DNA of 64,000 bases from Ypsolopha sequella (lineage: Eukaryota > Arthropoda > Insecta > Lepidoptera > Ypsolophidae). Below are positions 1-9,054 of this stretch, piece by piece. A program made the position numbers and the translations under genes. Below the pieces are notes generated by a model. That model saw only the letters and a program-made list of their open reading frames with translations, had not been told where the DNA came from and did not search any database. The DNA lies in contig OW203993.1 of NCBI GenBank assembly GCA_934047225.1, positions 22,210,069 to 22,274,068 of the forward strand. Reading direction: 5' to 3'. The first letter of the stretch is position 1; every line of letters starts with the position of its first letter.

Positions 1-546
1 TTTGATGTGTGGTGAGTGTTGATGTGTGAAGCTGTGTTAATAATGGGACATGTTTTGCACCGAGGCTGTCGGCAAGGAGCTGTGCCAGGTGATGGGTTGA
101 TGAGGTTGATGGGTTGTGTTGTTTTTGTTTTACTGAATATGTGTCTGAGGTTTTGGTTTTGTCTGTAACAAATTTTTGGATTAGCGGGTAGTAGATTTTG
201 GGTTTCGTTGTGTTGTCTGAGAATTGGAAGGGATTCTTTAATAAGTGATCTGAGTTTGTGACTGCCGTGGAAGTAAGTGGTGATGAGACGCGTTTGGTTG
301 GTTGTGTTTATGTTCTTGTTTTGTCTGTAAAAGTGTGGTCTGTGGTGTAAGTGTTTTTGGAGAAATTGGTTTGGATAGTTTCGTTTGGAGAGAGCATTGT
401 GGATTTTGTTATGGTAGTAATTAAGTGAATTTTGATTGTTGCAAATTCGGTGCCCGCGGAGTGAAAGTGAATATGGTATTGATTTTTTAATGTGAGCTGG
501 ATGGCAGCTATTGAAGTCCAAATATTGCAGTTTGTTAGTTGGTTTG
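1..546. other. No recognisable gene
   Basis: The + strand is rich in T and G with many TGTG and TTGTTT runs. The few open frames look like chance openings and share no motif I recognise. Nothing further is supported here. Confidence 0.6.
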
Positions 547-627
547 AAGTGTACAGCGGTCTGGATGTGGTTGTTTTCGTCATTTCATTTTCGACGAAAA
601 CAACCACATCCAGACCGCTGTACACTT
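547..627. repeat. Perfect 35-bp inverted repeat (hairpin)
   Basis: Bases 547-581 (starting AAGTGTACAGCGGTCTGG) are the exact reverse complement of 593-627, around an 11-bp spacer. The spacer sequence TTCATTTTCGACGA recurs just downstream at 629-643. Both strands therefore translate into the same short peptide, which is a trivial result of the symmetry. This is probably a foldback MITE or a transposon end rather than a gene. Confidence 0.85.
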
Positions 628-1469
628 CATTTCATTTTCGACGACATCGAAATGGTGACAACAAGAATATAGGTTTTGAGCATATACAAATTTAGAGAAT
701 ATATTAAGGGAAGTAACTTCTATATAATAGGTTGTGTCCCTGATACAGTGGTTTTCGCACCTGACACCGAAGCATTGCCTTATGGGCCAAACATAGCCTG
801 GGATAGGAAACCAGGCAAGCATACCTAATCACCCTGCCGCGTCAGATATTCAAGACGTCGATGTCAAGAACTCTCTGACCAGCAATTTCACTTAATGAGC
901 CTTTTCATAGGGATCCGACATGGGGGACCTTTGCCCCCGAGAGGCCTCCTCAACTCCCGTTATAGCCTGCCGCCATACCTCCAAATCATTGACGCGCGCC
1001 CCCATGTGGAGGAATTACTGTCTCCTACGAGAGCAGATCACTTCCCTCGCGACTGATGGTCAAGGGATGATCCCAGGACCCTGGTGGAACCTTGTTCCTC
1101 TAGAGCTACTCGGCCCGCGATGGCCCTGGGACGCGCGCCCGATACTTGTGCAATACTTAATTCTTTGCTAACTACGGGCTTAACATCAAAAGGTCACGAT
1201 AAACCACTGTCTCAGATTCTTTATCACATTAGCAGTAAAAGAGACTGACTCACCAACTATGGTCACTGTACCATATTTTCCAACATCGCGCCTCTCTGGA
1301 CCCAGCTTCTCCATCCTCCCGCCTTTACGCGCTGAGCTCACCATTTTTCCACCGCGCGCGAACGGCTGTCACAGAATATGACATTTGTCTTTTTTTTTCT
1401 ATCAGTGTTGCTAGTATTAAATCCATGCAACCTTTTTTACTCACTACATAACAGAGCTCGCGAACGTCG
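628..1469. other. Unassigned, includes a GC-richer segment at 900-1180
   Basis: No recognisable gene. The 900-1180 segment is clearly richer in G and C than its surroundings and is open for 83 codons on + (920-1171), but the translation shows no family motif. It may be a fragment of an unrelated repeat. Confidence 0.4.
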
Positions 1470-1866
1470 CGACAACAGGTGTATTCCCAGAAAAACTCAA
1501 ATTCTATGTCGTAAACCTCTGCAAAAAAAGGGAAAAAAGACCTTTATGACCGATTACAGACCAGTTGCTCTCATTTTAGTATTCTCTAAAGTTTATGAAA
1601 GGGTATCTTATAAAAGACTTATGAGCTTTCTCAATCAGTTGAAGATTATAAGGCCTGAGCAGAATGGTTTTCAGCCACAAAAATCGACAACCCTAGCCGC
1701 TTTCAACTTAACTAAGCACTTAATTGAGCATATTAACAAAAGAAAGCCAATATTGGCAATTTTCTTCGACATGTCAAAAGCCTTTGACTTTGTTGTTGTT
1801 GACCATTCGATACTTTTAGGTAAATGCAAAAAGTACGGCATTAGAGGCCCATCATATGAATGGTGT
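1470..1866 (+). pseudogene. LINE reverse transcriptase, upstream part (broken)
   Basis: This is the first part of a non-LTR retrotransposon reverse transcriptase. Reading begins with a VFPEKLKFYVV segment (about 1474-1530), shifts frame near 1535, and continues with DYRPVALI, the QNGFQPQKSTTLAAF segment and the catalytic block FFDMSKAFDF (about 1765-1795). It breaks off after GIRG at about 1850. The rest of the domain lies at 3156-4106 in the same orientation, so the element was split by later insertions. No endonuclease domain is visible upstream, so it is probably 5'-truncated. The clade is CR1/Jockey-like by motif style. It is a dead copy. Confidence 0.8.
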
Positions 1867-2193
1867 TGGATTTAGAATAATATATTGTCGGTTTTCCCAT
1901 CCTTATTCCAATACTTTTTATGTATGCACTTTTTTTTTGACGTTTGATCTGTGAAATGTGACATCTCGAGTCATTCTTTCGACTTTTGTCCTTGACCGTG
2001 TGGTCTTGTTTTTTTATAATCCGCATATATCTACACGATCCTACATCTTAAATTCTGAGAAACACGTTTTAAAAAAGCTGCAGCAAGAATCAGAGAACCT
2101 TCATATTGCTGATTTCGACGGGTGGGCACCCAAGGAGGAAACAAAAATCACACAAGTAAGTGCATACGCATTTGCCTTGCCCACCTCTTATCC
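1867..2193. other. Unidentified insertion inside the LINE
   Basis: This stretch separates the LINE halves but lies outside the piggyBac-type ends. It holds an exon-like open stretch on + (about 2040-2155, KKLQQESENLHIADFDGW) that ends at a good splice donor, CAAGTAAGT. I do not recognise the peptide. It could be the edge of another transposon. Confidence 0.35.
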
Positions 2194-2197
2194 TTAA

Positions 2198-3151
2198 CCC
2201 GCCACTGGTGACGTCAATTTGACTTACATCATTGGTGACGCCCGTCTCACGCACCGGGATTTTCTAAATAAGTTTTTTTACATAAATAACTACACATGCT
2301 ATTTTCCATTAGTTTATTTTTAAAGACACGTATTTGTTTGACAATAAAACAAAGCATTTTCATAAATCAAGGCTCGTTTATTAGTCTTTTCACTATGGCA
2401 CTTAGAACACTTAAAATTAACACAGTTTTTCACCTACCTTCTTGAAAATTTAAAAATCACAACAATAATATAATTTTTTATAACCAAATCAGCCTTTTAT
2501 AGTGTTCTGATACTAGGAACTTTATAAAAAGAAACAAAAATGGTTATACTTGCCCAAAAAAAAAAAAACACTTAATAATCATTGTTCCTCCACAGCCAAA
2601 CAGTCTCTGCAAGACGGTACTACATGTTCGAGACACAAATATTTCTTACATTTGTGGTAAGTATATTCCGGTTTTCCGTTTTTTTTGCCATTTTCACTCA
2701 GAACATCGACCATTTCTTGAAGGACCAGCCGTCCCAAGCCTGTCATCGATCTTCAAAATTTCTGAAAGCCTTTGTCTCAACAAATAAAAACTTATTAAAA
2801 TCTATTACAAATATTTATATATACCTCCAAATATGTATTAAATAAAAGCTCAATCACGAAATAATACAATCACACAATAAAAGAAAATAAATAGCTAACA
2901 AAAAAATAAAAAATTGAAAAATCATTTTTTAACTTTGAATTACGTAGTTGATGACCCCGGTCTCAAGCACCGGGTTGGCGCCAAAACTTCGAAACGTGCG
3001 CCTGCGTCACCGTCGCCGGATGGCCTGACGGTGGGGCTTGCGCAATGAGGCAGCCACTCGAAGTCACAACATAAATCGATGGCTAGTGAGAAAGTTGTTC
3101 GACTTTTTCGAACCACCCGGTCTCACAGACATATACGTCACCAGTGGCGGG
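2198..3151. mobile_element. Non-autonomous piggyBac-type element (MITE)
   Basis: It is flanked by TTAA on both sides (2194-2197 and 3152-3155). The ends are perfect 17-bp inverted repeats, CCCGCCACTGGTGACGT (2198-2214 and 3135-3151). TTAA duplications with CCC...GGG ends are the hallmark of piggyBac. The 954-bp body has no transposase. A motif CCCGGTCTCA or close variants recurs near 2241, 2957 and 3117, giving repeated subterminal sites that could bind transposase in trans. The TIR differs from that of the piggyBac at 57.5 kb (CCCTTTCAGG), so the two belong to different families. Confidence 0.85.
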
Positions 3152-3155
3152 TTAA

Positions 3156-4106
3156 TTACAAAGGTTGAAAAACAATTTACAGTCCACTATTGTATTAACA
3201 AACAAATGGCTTAAAAGTTATCTGTCAGATAAAAGGCAACCAGTTCAAGTGATTAGATTGAATGAAAGAAGAGAAATGGTTTCATACGAATCTTCCGTCA
3301 GAACAAATGCTTCAGGCGTCCCGCAGGGTAGCATATTAGGGCCACTTCTCTTTTATATATTAATGATATACCTGACATTACTAATCACAAATCAATCTTA
3401 TTCGCGGATGATATATCGATAGTTGTAACTAATAGCAAGGAAAATATAGAACAGGATGCTAACAATACAGTAAGATCAGTAGTTGAATGGCTAGATTCAA
3501 ACAATCTTCAAATAAACCTGTCAAAAACCACTTATTTACAATTTCAAAACTAAAATAATGTGGCTCTGGATTTAAATATTAAGCACAATGATGTTTTAAT
3601 TGAGAAATCGGAAAGAATAAAATTCTTAGGCATTAATCTCGATGCGCACCTTAACTGGAAATTAAACAGTTTTGTTTACGCGTTATACAAATTGAATCGA
3701 GCGTCAAGAAGAAAAACTGGCTCTAACCGCATATCACGGCTACGCTGCTTCGATCTTAAGATACGGTCTGTTGCTTTGAGGAAACTCTGTGAATATAGAC
3801 AGAGCTTTTATTGCACAAAAATGTGCATATGTGCGATATGCGGTGCAAAGCCCACAGATTCTTGCAAACCATTGTTTCGTGAACTCAATGTTCTCACACT
3901 TGTCTCAAGGAGTATTTGTAAAAAGCCATCCTGAATTCTTCAAAATGGTAGGCAATGTACATGATTACAATGTTAGAAATAAAAAAAGACTGGTCCTCCC
4001 GGATCTGAGATGTGAAATGTTCAGACGAAATACTAACCCGATGACCGTAAAGATTTTTAATACAATTCTATCAGCATTAAAAGAGCTTCTATTAAAAAAT
4101 ATTTAA
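3156..4106 (+). pseudogene. LINE reverse transcriptase, downstream part (broken)
   Basis: This continues the RT begun at 1470: NKWLKSYLSDKRQ, then ASGVPQGSILGPLLF (about 3305-3355). A frameshift near 3357 leads into the FADDISIV catalytic block (about 3400). An in-frame stop follows near 3552, then KFLGINLD and the C-terminal linker, with another frameshift near 3795 before the typical LINE tail (NVRNKKRLVLP, FNTILSALKELL). At least three lesions make it non-functional. Together the two halves form one LINE interrupted by about 1.3 kb of younger insertions. Confidence 0.85.
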
Positions 4107-4718
4107 AAAGAAACTAACACTTCTGCTAAAACAGTCAACATTTAACAATATTAAAGATTTTTTTGACGCTTAAAATTAAATAATATGACTTTAAAATTGA
4201 GAACAATTTTTTTCATTATCTTGGTTGGACTTTTGTAATGGTTGTGATATGTAATATTATTATAAATTGCAGAATCCTATAGTTAATTGTAATGCATGAA
4301 ATAATTTTTAACTACTTTATATAATTTAATCTACCTATGTATAATTTGAATTTTTTGCATGCCAGTTGTACAGTCAACTGTCCAAAGATTATTATTTTGT
4401 AATACTTTAGCGTAAGCATTTTATAGTTTACTCATTTTGCAAAAAATCATCGTACAATCAGTAAAATATACGCACGCCACATTAGCGGTTGTTTTCTTCA
4501 TAAATACGCCGCTCTTCACTCATTCAATCATCTATACAACTGTAGAGATAAATCCCTACATTATGGTCCTTCGAAACTACTACGACTTGGTGTTTGCTCT
4601 TAGACCCGAGTTCATCAACAGATGTTTAAAGTTTAAACAGCTGTTTAAATCATAATCTGCTGATTAACAATATTTTGCTGTTCACCAGGCATTAATCATT
4701 GGTTAGGAGGGCTCCGTA
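4107..4718. other. LINE 3' UTR and left flank of the Harbinger element
   Basis: AT-rich, without coding potential. The first 250-300 bp probably form the 3' UTR of the LINE. I could not find a clear LINE tail or Harbinger terminal inverted repeat, so the boundary lies somewhere in here. Confidence 0.4.
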
Positions 4719-5846
4719 TGAATTGTGCTATCCATCACTTCGTTAACATAAAAATGCAAGACGCTTTAAATTATATATTTGAAGAGGATAATGTGCTAGA
4801 TGACTTTGAAGAGATTGAAAAAATTTTGCGTGCTCCCCGTATATTCCAAACACGGCGCAATTATTTCGAGGAATATGACTAGAAAGCATTTATTCAAACA
4901 TAGTGCCTTGGTATTACTTGATTTAATTGAAAGGAAGTTGGAATATCCAAGCGACAGGTAAGTTTTATAGTTGTTACCTTATACACCTAGTCTATTTATA
5001 GTAACTATTTATATATGTTGGGTTAGGCACACCTGTTGTGGGTCAAGAAACTAGGTACCTACCTAATATCAGGTTAGATTTATGATGTAAGTGCTAATTA
5101 ATTTTATTGTCATACCTGTTATAATATGGGTATATCAATTATTTTCAGAAACCATTCTCTGTCACCCATAAATCAGCTGCTTCTCACTTTGAGGTACTAT
5201 GCCACAGGGAGTCACCAGCTAACTATGGGAGTGTCAGCAGACCTACAGCGAACAGGGTGATCCATCGAGTGACTGCTGCAATTGCCTCTCTTAATAAGGA
5301 TTTCATACTATTTCCAGAAGCTCCCGAAGATATTCGCAAAACTCAAATGGAGTTTTATAACATTGCAAAATTCCCTAAAGTGATAGGGGCATTGGACTGT
5401 ACACATATAAAAATAATTTCCCCTGGAGGTGATCATGCAGAAGATTTCAGAAATTGAAAGGGCTTTATGTCAATAAATGTTCAGGCTGTATGCAATGCTG
5501 GACTTGTAATCACGGATTTTGTAGCCAGGTGGCCAGGTCGTTGTCATGATGAGCGCATTTTTAGTGCATCCCGTAGAAATGATATGTTCGAGTTGGGCAC
5601 ATACAACGACTCATTTCTTGTCGCAGACAGTGGCTATATGAATAGAAGCTACTTAATGATGCCTCTTGATAGGGTTCAGACAGCTGAAGAGTCGTTATAC
5701 AATGAATCACAAATAAGGACTCTAAATCCCATAGAAAGGTTGTTTGGAATATGGAAGAGACGGTTTCCAGTACTTGCATTGGGAATACATGTGCATTTAA
5801 AAAACAGGCTTCCAATAATTGTTGCCACACACATCCTTCAATATTG
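4719..5846 (+). pseudogene. PIF/Harbinger transposase (HARBI1-like), broken
   Basis: DDE transposase of the PIF/Harbinger superfamily (HARBI1/DDE_Tnp_4 type). Exon 1 (4719-4957) has TRRNYFEEYD and LIERKLEYPSD and ends at donor CAGGTAAGT; exon 2 opens after TATTTTCAG at 5149 with NHSLSPINQLLLTLRYYATG. The core follows: GALDCTHIKI (first catalytic D, about 5395), VARWPGRCHDERIF (about 5520), LVADSGYMN (second catalytic D, about 5625) and RTLNPIERLFGIWKRRF (catalytic E, about 5735). Lesions are a frameshift near 4880, a small deletion with frameshift near 5227 and an in-frame TGA at about 5456. Its usual partner, a Myb-like protein, lies on the other strand at 6017-6154 and 12187-13131. Confidence 0.93.
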
Positions 5847-6016
5847 ATATATTCTTAATGATAAAAAATTAATACTAATATAAATAGTTCACAATGAATT
5901 TTGAGTTTTAATTTTCTCTTGTTTTAATTGTTCATCTAAAATCAAAATTCGTCTTTTGGACTCTTCCTGTGAGTTTCAATCAATTTTTTTACTAATTTGA
6001 TTTTTTCTTGAAAGAG

Positions 6017-6154
6017 CTAGTCACTCAAACTTTGCAGGTCAGGTCTTCTTCTTTTTAACCAACCATTTCCTTTTTCTTGAGATGCTTTAAGGACCTCTGA
6101 AACTGGCCTTTTCAATGAATTGATTGTCCACCCTTCCCATTTTGAATTATTTTC
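6017..6154 (-). pseudogene. Harbinger Myb-like protein, last exon
   Basis: Minus-strand exon preceded by a good acceptor (TTTACAG, 6160-6155) and ended by TAG (6019-6017). It reads SKWEGWTINSLKRPVSEVL, then KGNGWLKRRRPDLQSL. It is the C-terminal exon of the Myb/SANT-type gene whose other exons lie at 12187-13131; a mariner with nested insertions now separates them. The gene converges on the transposase, which ends 170 bp away, as expected for two-gene Harbinger elements. Confidence 0.7.
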
Positions 6155-6674
6155 CTGTAAACAAAAACTATAATTATTATTTTGATAATATACTTACCGT
6201 AGACAAGAGCACTACTTGTTTTCTTTATCATGGGACTATGCAGCAACGTATGATTATAGATTACACAAATTTACAAAGTAATTAGGGGACCCCCACCACT
6301 GTAAAATTATATATGATTAAGTTACCGTAATAAACGATTTTCTATTTTATATTTTCTAATTATTTGTGATAACCACTTTTATAGACACACATGAAATGCT
6401 CGCTCACATGAAAGTTTCTTTCAATCAATGTTTCTTTTATTTGCACAAGATTAGAAAATAGTTATTGACAGTTTTTAGCTAGGTCGTTATTTTATCAACA
6501 CTCCTTATAGCCTATTATGTTGACCAGGGGCAATAAAAAGGGAGAGTTAAAATGGAACAAACAGACAGCCAAAAATTATAAAAATTGTTTTATTTCAATG
6601 AAAAGACACGACTTGTTTACTACTTAATTGTCAGTAACGAATTAGTGCAATAACTATATTTGTTCCAATTTTAG
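6155..6674. other. Harbinger intron remnant, no gene
   Basis: AT-rich sequence between the last Myb-like exon and the mariner end. It is most simply read as the Harbinger intron into whose upstream part the mariner inserted. I see no coding motif or repeat end in it. Confidence 0.45.
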
Positions 6675-6735
6675 GGCGGAGTGATAAGTCTGGTAAAAAT
6701 TAAACAAAGAGTAAATTTAATTTAATTATTATTGG

Positions 6736-7785
6736 TTATTTTTCAACGTAGTTTCCTTCTAACTCAATACACTTCATCCAGCGTTTCTCTAGCTTTTCGA
6801 TCCCTTCCATAAAATACGACTTAGGCAACCCTTCGAAATAGGCATTTTTTTCGTGCATGATCTCTTCGTTGGACCCAAATATTTTCCAACCAAGCCATTT
6901 TTTTAAATTCGGAAACAGAAAGTAGTCGCAAGAGGCAAAATCTGGCGAAAACGGTAGGTGAGAAAGCAACTCATAGCGCAACTCATGAAGTTTGGCCATG
7001 GCAATCACACAGGTGTGCACTCGTGCATTGTCTTGGTGGAAGAGGATTTTCTTCTTAGCCAAATACGGTCGTTTTACACGTAAAATGTTGTTAAATTGGT
7101 CCAATAAATTGACATAATACTCGCCATTAATCGTTTTACCCTTCTCTAGGTAGTCAATATGGATAACCCCACGTGCATCCAAAAAAACTGTAGCCATAAC
7201 TTTATTGGCCGATAAAACTGCATTGACCTTCTTCGGAGCAGGTTCGCCGGTAGCAATCCACTTTTTCGATTGTTGCTTGGTTTCTGGGGTATAGTGGTGG
7301 ATTCATGTTTCGTCTACTGTTATGAAACGACGCAAAAAATCAGTTTTATCCCGTTGAAAAAACGCCAAACCTGCCTCCGATGTTGTCACACGCAAGCGTT
7401 TTTGAGCAACAGTCAGGAAACGCGGCACCCATCGCGCGGAGAGCTTCTTCATTTCTAAATGTTGATGTAATATATTGCGTACACGTTTGTCTGAGATGCC
7501 TACTACCTCGACTATCTCTCTCACTTTTACTCTTCGGTCGTTCAACACTATGTCGTGGATTTTAGCGATCATCTCTGGAGTAGTGACCTCAACTGGGCTT
7601 CCTGGATGCACAGCATCACTTGTACTTGTACGACCACACCGAAAATCAGTAAACCACTTATGAATCATTTTAATCGATGGAGCAGAGTCCCCATTATATT
7701 TGTCAAGTTTTTGTTTCGTTTCCGCAATAGTTTTTTTGCGCAAAAAATAATGTTTAATCAAGACACGAAATTCACTTTTCTCCAT
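6736..7785 (-). pseudogene. Mariner transposase, one nonsense codon
   Basis: Full-length mariner transposase of about 350 residues, the enzyme that cuts and pastes the element at TA. It starts at 7785 (MEKSEFRVLIKHYF) with the N-terminal helix-turn-helix region (TIAETKQKLDKY, HKWFTDFRCGRTS) and the second HTH (VGISDKRVRNILHQHL). Catalytic residues are in FITVDET (first D), HQDNARVH (second D) and FASCDYFLF (third D). Exactly 34 residues separate the second and third, so this is DD34D. The only lesion I see is a TGA at about 7302, where mariners have the Trp of the VDETW motif. The rest of the frame is open, so it is a recently inactivated copy. Confidence 0.95.
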
Positions 7786-7864
7786 CTTTGCAAAAATGTG
7801 TTCAATTACTTGTTTTTTATGGTTGTCAAAAAAAAAGTAACCGGCGGTACTGGCTGAAAATATT

Positions 7865-7904
7865 AAAATTCAAAATTCAAAATTCAAAATTCAAAATTCA
7901 AAAA
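7865..7904. repeat. AAAATTC heptamer microsatellite
   Basis: Five to six tandem copies of AAAATTC. Short 3'-terminal repeats like this are typical tails of CR1/Jockey-type LINEs; read on the minus strand it would be a GAATTTT tail. It may mark the 3' edge of whatever inserted into the mariner. Confidence 0.8.
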
Positions 7905-8071
7905 GTTTATTTTGCAAAGTAGGTATATATAATACACGTTTCACAAGTCAAATTTTAATCTTATAAAAATATATGTAATAAAATAATAAATGTACATGAA
8001 CTACTTAGATTAAATGTTTATTTAATTTATGTAGCAATATATATACAATTAAAATTATAGGTAATATATTA

Positions 8072-8680
8072 TTATACAAGGTGAAATCCAATCAACCGCC
8101 CGAACCCATACCGGAGACCCGGCCAGGGACCAGGAACAATAACCTCCCCCCTATTAGTCCACATCTTTGCGAAGAGCATGAGTGGGAAATATGCCTTCTG
8201 TGTAGAGCGGGCCGTTGTGAGCAATAAAATGTCCCCCAATTCTTTTAAAACTCCCGATACATTTCCAGGGTGAGTTGCTTCCTTAAGAGCTGAAATAATT
8301 TCAGGAGCCATCGGTAGCATTTGTAGGCTATTATTCAAAGCAGATCTGAGCTTATCGAAGTATTTGTCCTCCATGACTAACAAAAGGGCTTGAGCAAGAG
8401 GACCGATGCTCCGGAGAATGCCAGTACGCCGTTCGGGTGCTAACGTAATTCCTTGTAATAGTGAAATGTGTTGGTTGGTTAAGCCATATTGAGAGATATT
8501 TTGCGTGTTTTCCTGCTTTTGGGTCACTACAATGTTCCTACCTTCCTTTGTACGCTTTACGCCCCGTTTTGCCACTGACGCTCTTACTTTAAATCTTGTT
8601 ACGCCCGTTCTAACCTCATCATAAAAAGATCGAAATAAAGTGAGGATCTCTACTATGGGTGTGGCCACCATAAGGTTCAA
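8072..8680 (-). CDS. Unrecognised 202-residue ORF, possible endogenous viral element
   Basis: An uninterrupted, coding-like frame with balanced composition, no signal peptide and no zinc-binding motif. Segments read as helical (LAQALLLVMEDKYFDKLRSA, PEIISALKEA, GVLKELGDILLL). The frame continues upstream only with a one-base shift near 8675 (GRPPGFVLGARLVIIEP, 8679-8735), so the protein was probably longer at the N terminus. I do not recognise the family. The mostly helical make-up and isolation from TE genes would suit a nucleoprotein-like gene of a negative-strand RNA virus copied into the genome, but that is weak inference. It lies between the AAAATTC repeat and the LINE ORF, so it might instead be captured in the LINE 3' region. 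Confidence 0.4.
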   Translation of the reverse strand: MNLMVATPIVEILTLFRSFYDEVRTGVTRFKVRASVAKRGVKRTKEGRNIVVTQKQENTQNISQYGLTNQHISLLQGITLAPERRTGILRSIGPLAQALLLVMEDKYFDKLRSALNNSLQMLPMAPEIISALKEATHPGNVSGVLKELGDILLLTTARSTQKAYFPLMLFAKMWTNRGEVIVPGPWPGLRYGFGRLIGFHLV

Positions 8681-9054
8681 TGATCACCAACCGAGCCCCC
8701 AGCACGAATCCAGGCGGCCGACCAAATCGCATCCTATATACTACATAGTAATAGGTTACATATATAAATACATGCCTACCTCCGCCCATTCGATTAGTCT
8801 TGCTAAGAAGAACGGGCAAGAAACTTGGCAAGATCATGTCTTTTTTTTTTTAACATAAACTTAAACTATACATTGAATTACTTATATCTACTTTAACCAA
8901 GGGATAAGAAAATACAAGACAGCAGGAATTCAGGTTAATGAAAAAAGAAAAACATATATATCTTTGCCTACCTGTCTCATATAGTCTATTTCCTTTTACA
9001 GTCTGTAATTAATTAATGTTAACTCTTAAGAGGAATCAAAAGTTAGGAAATTAT

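Noticed and set aside
492..695. Short peptide with mirrored SGLDVVVF/TSRPLYT sequence
   Set aside because: It is an artefact of translating a perfect inverted repeat.
920..1171. 83-codon GC-rich frame as a gene
   Set aside because: No motif, start context or neighbouring exon supports it.
4300..4720. Harbinger terminal inverted repeat
   Set aside because: I compared this flank with 13130-13380 and found no convincing complementary ends.
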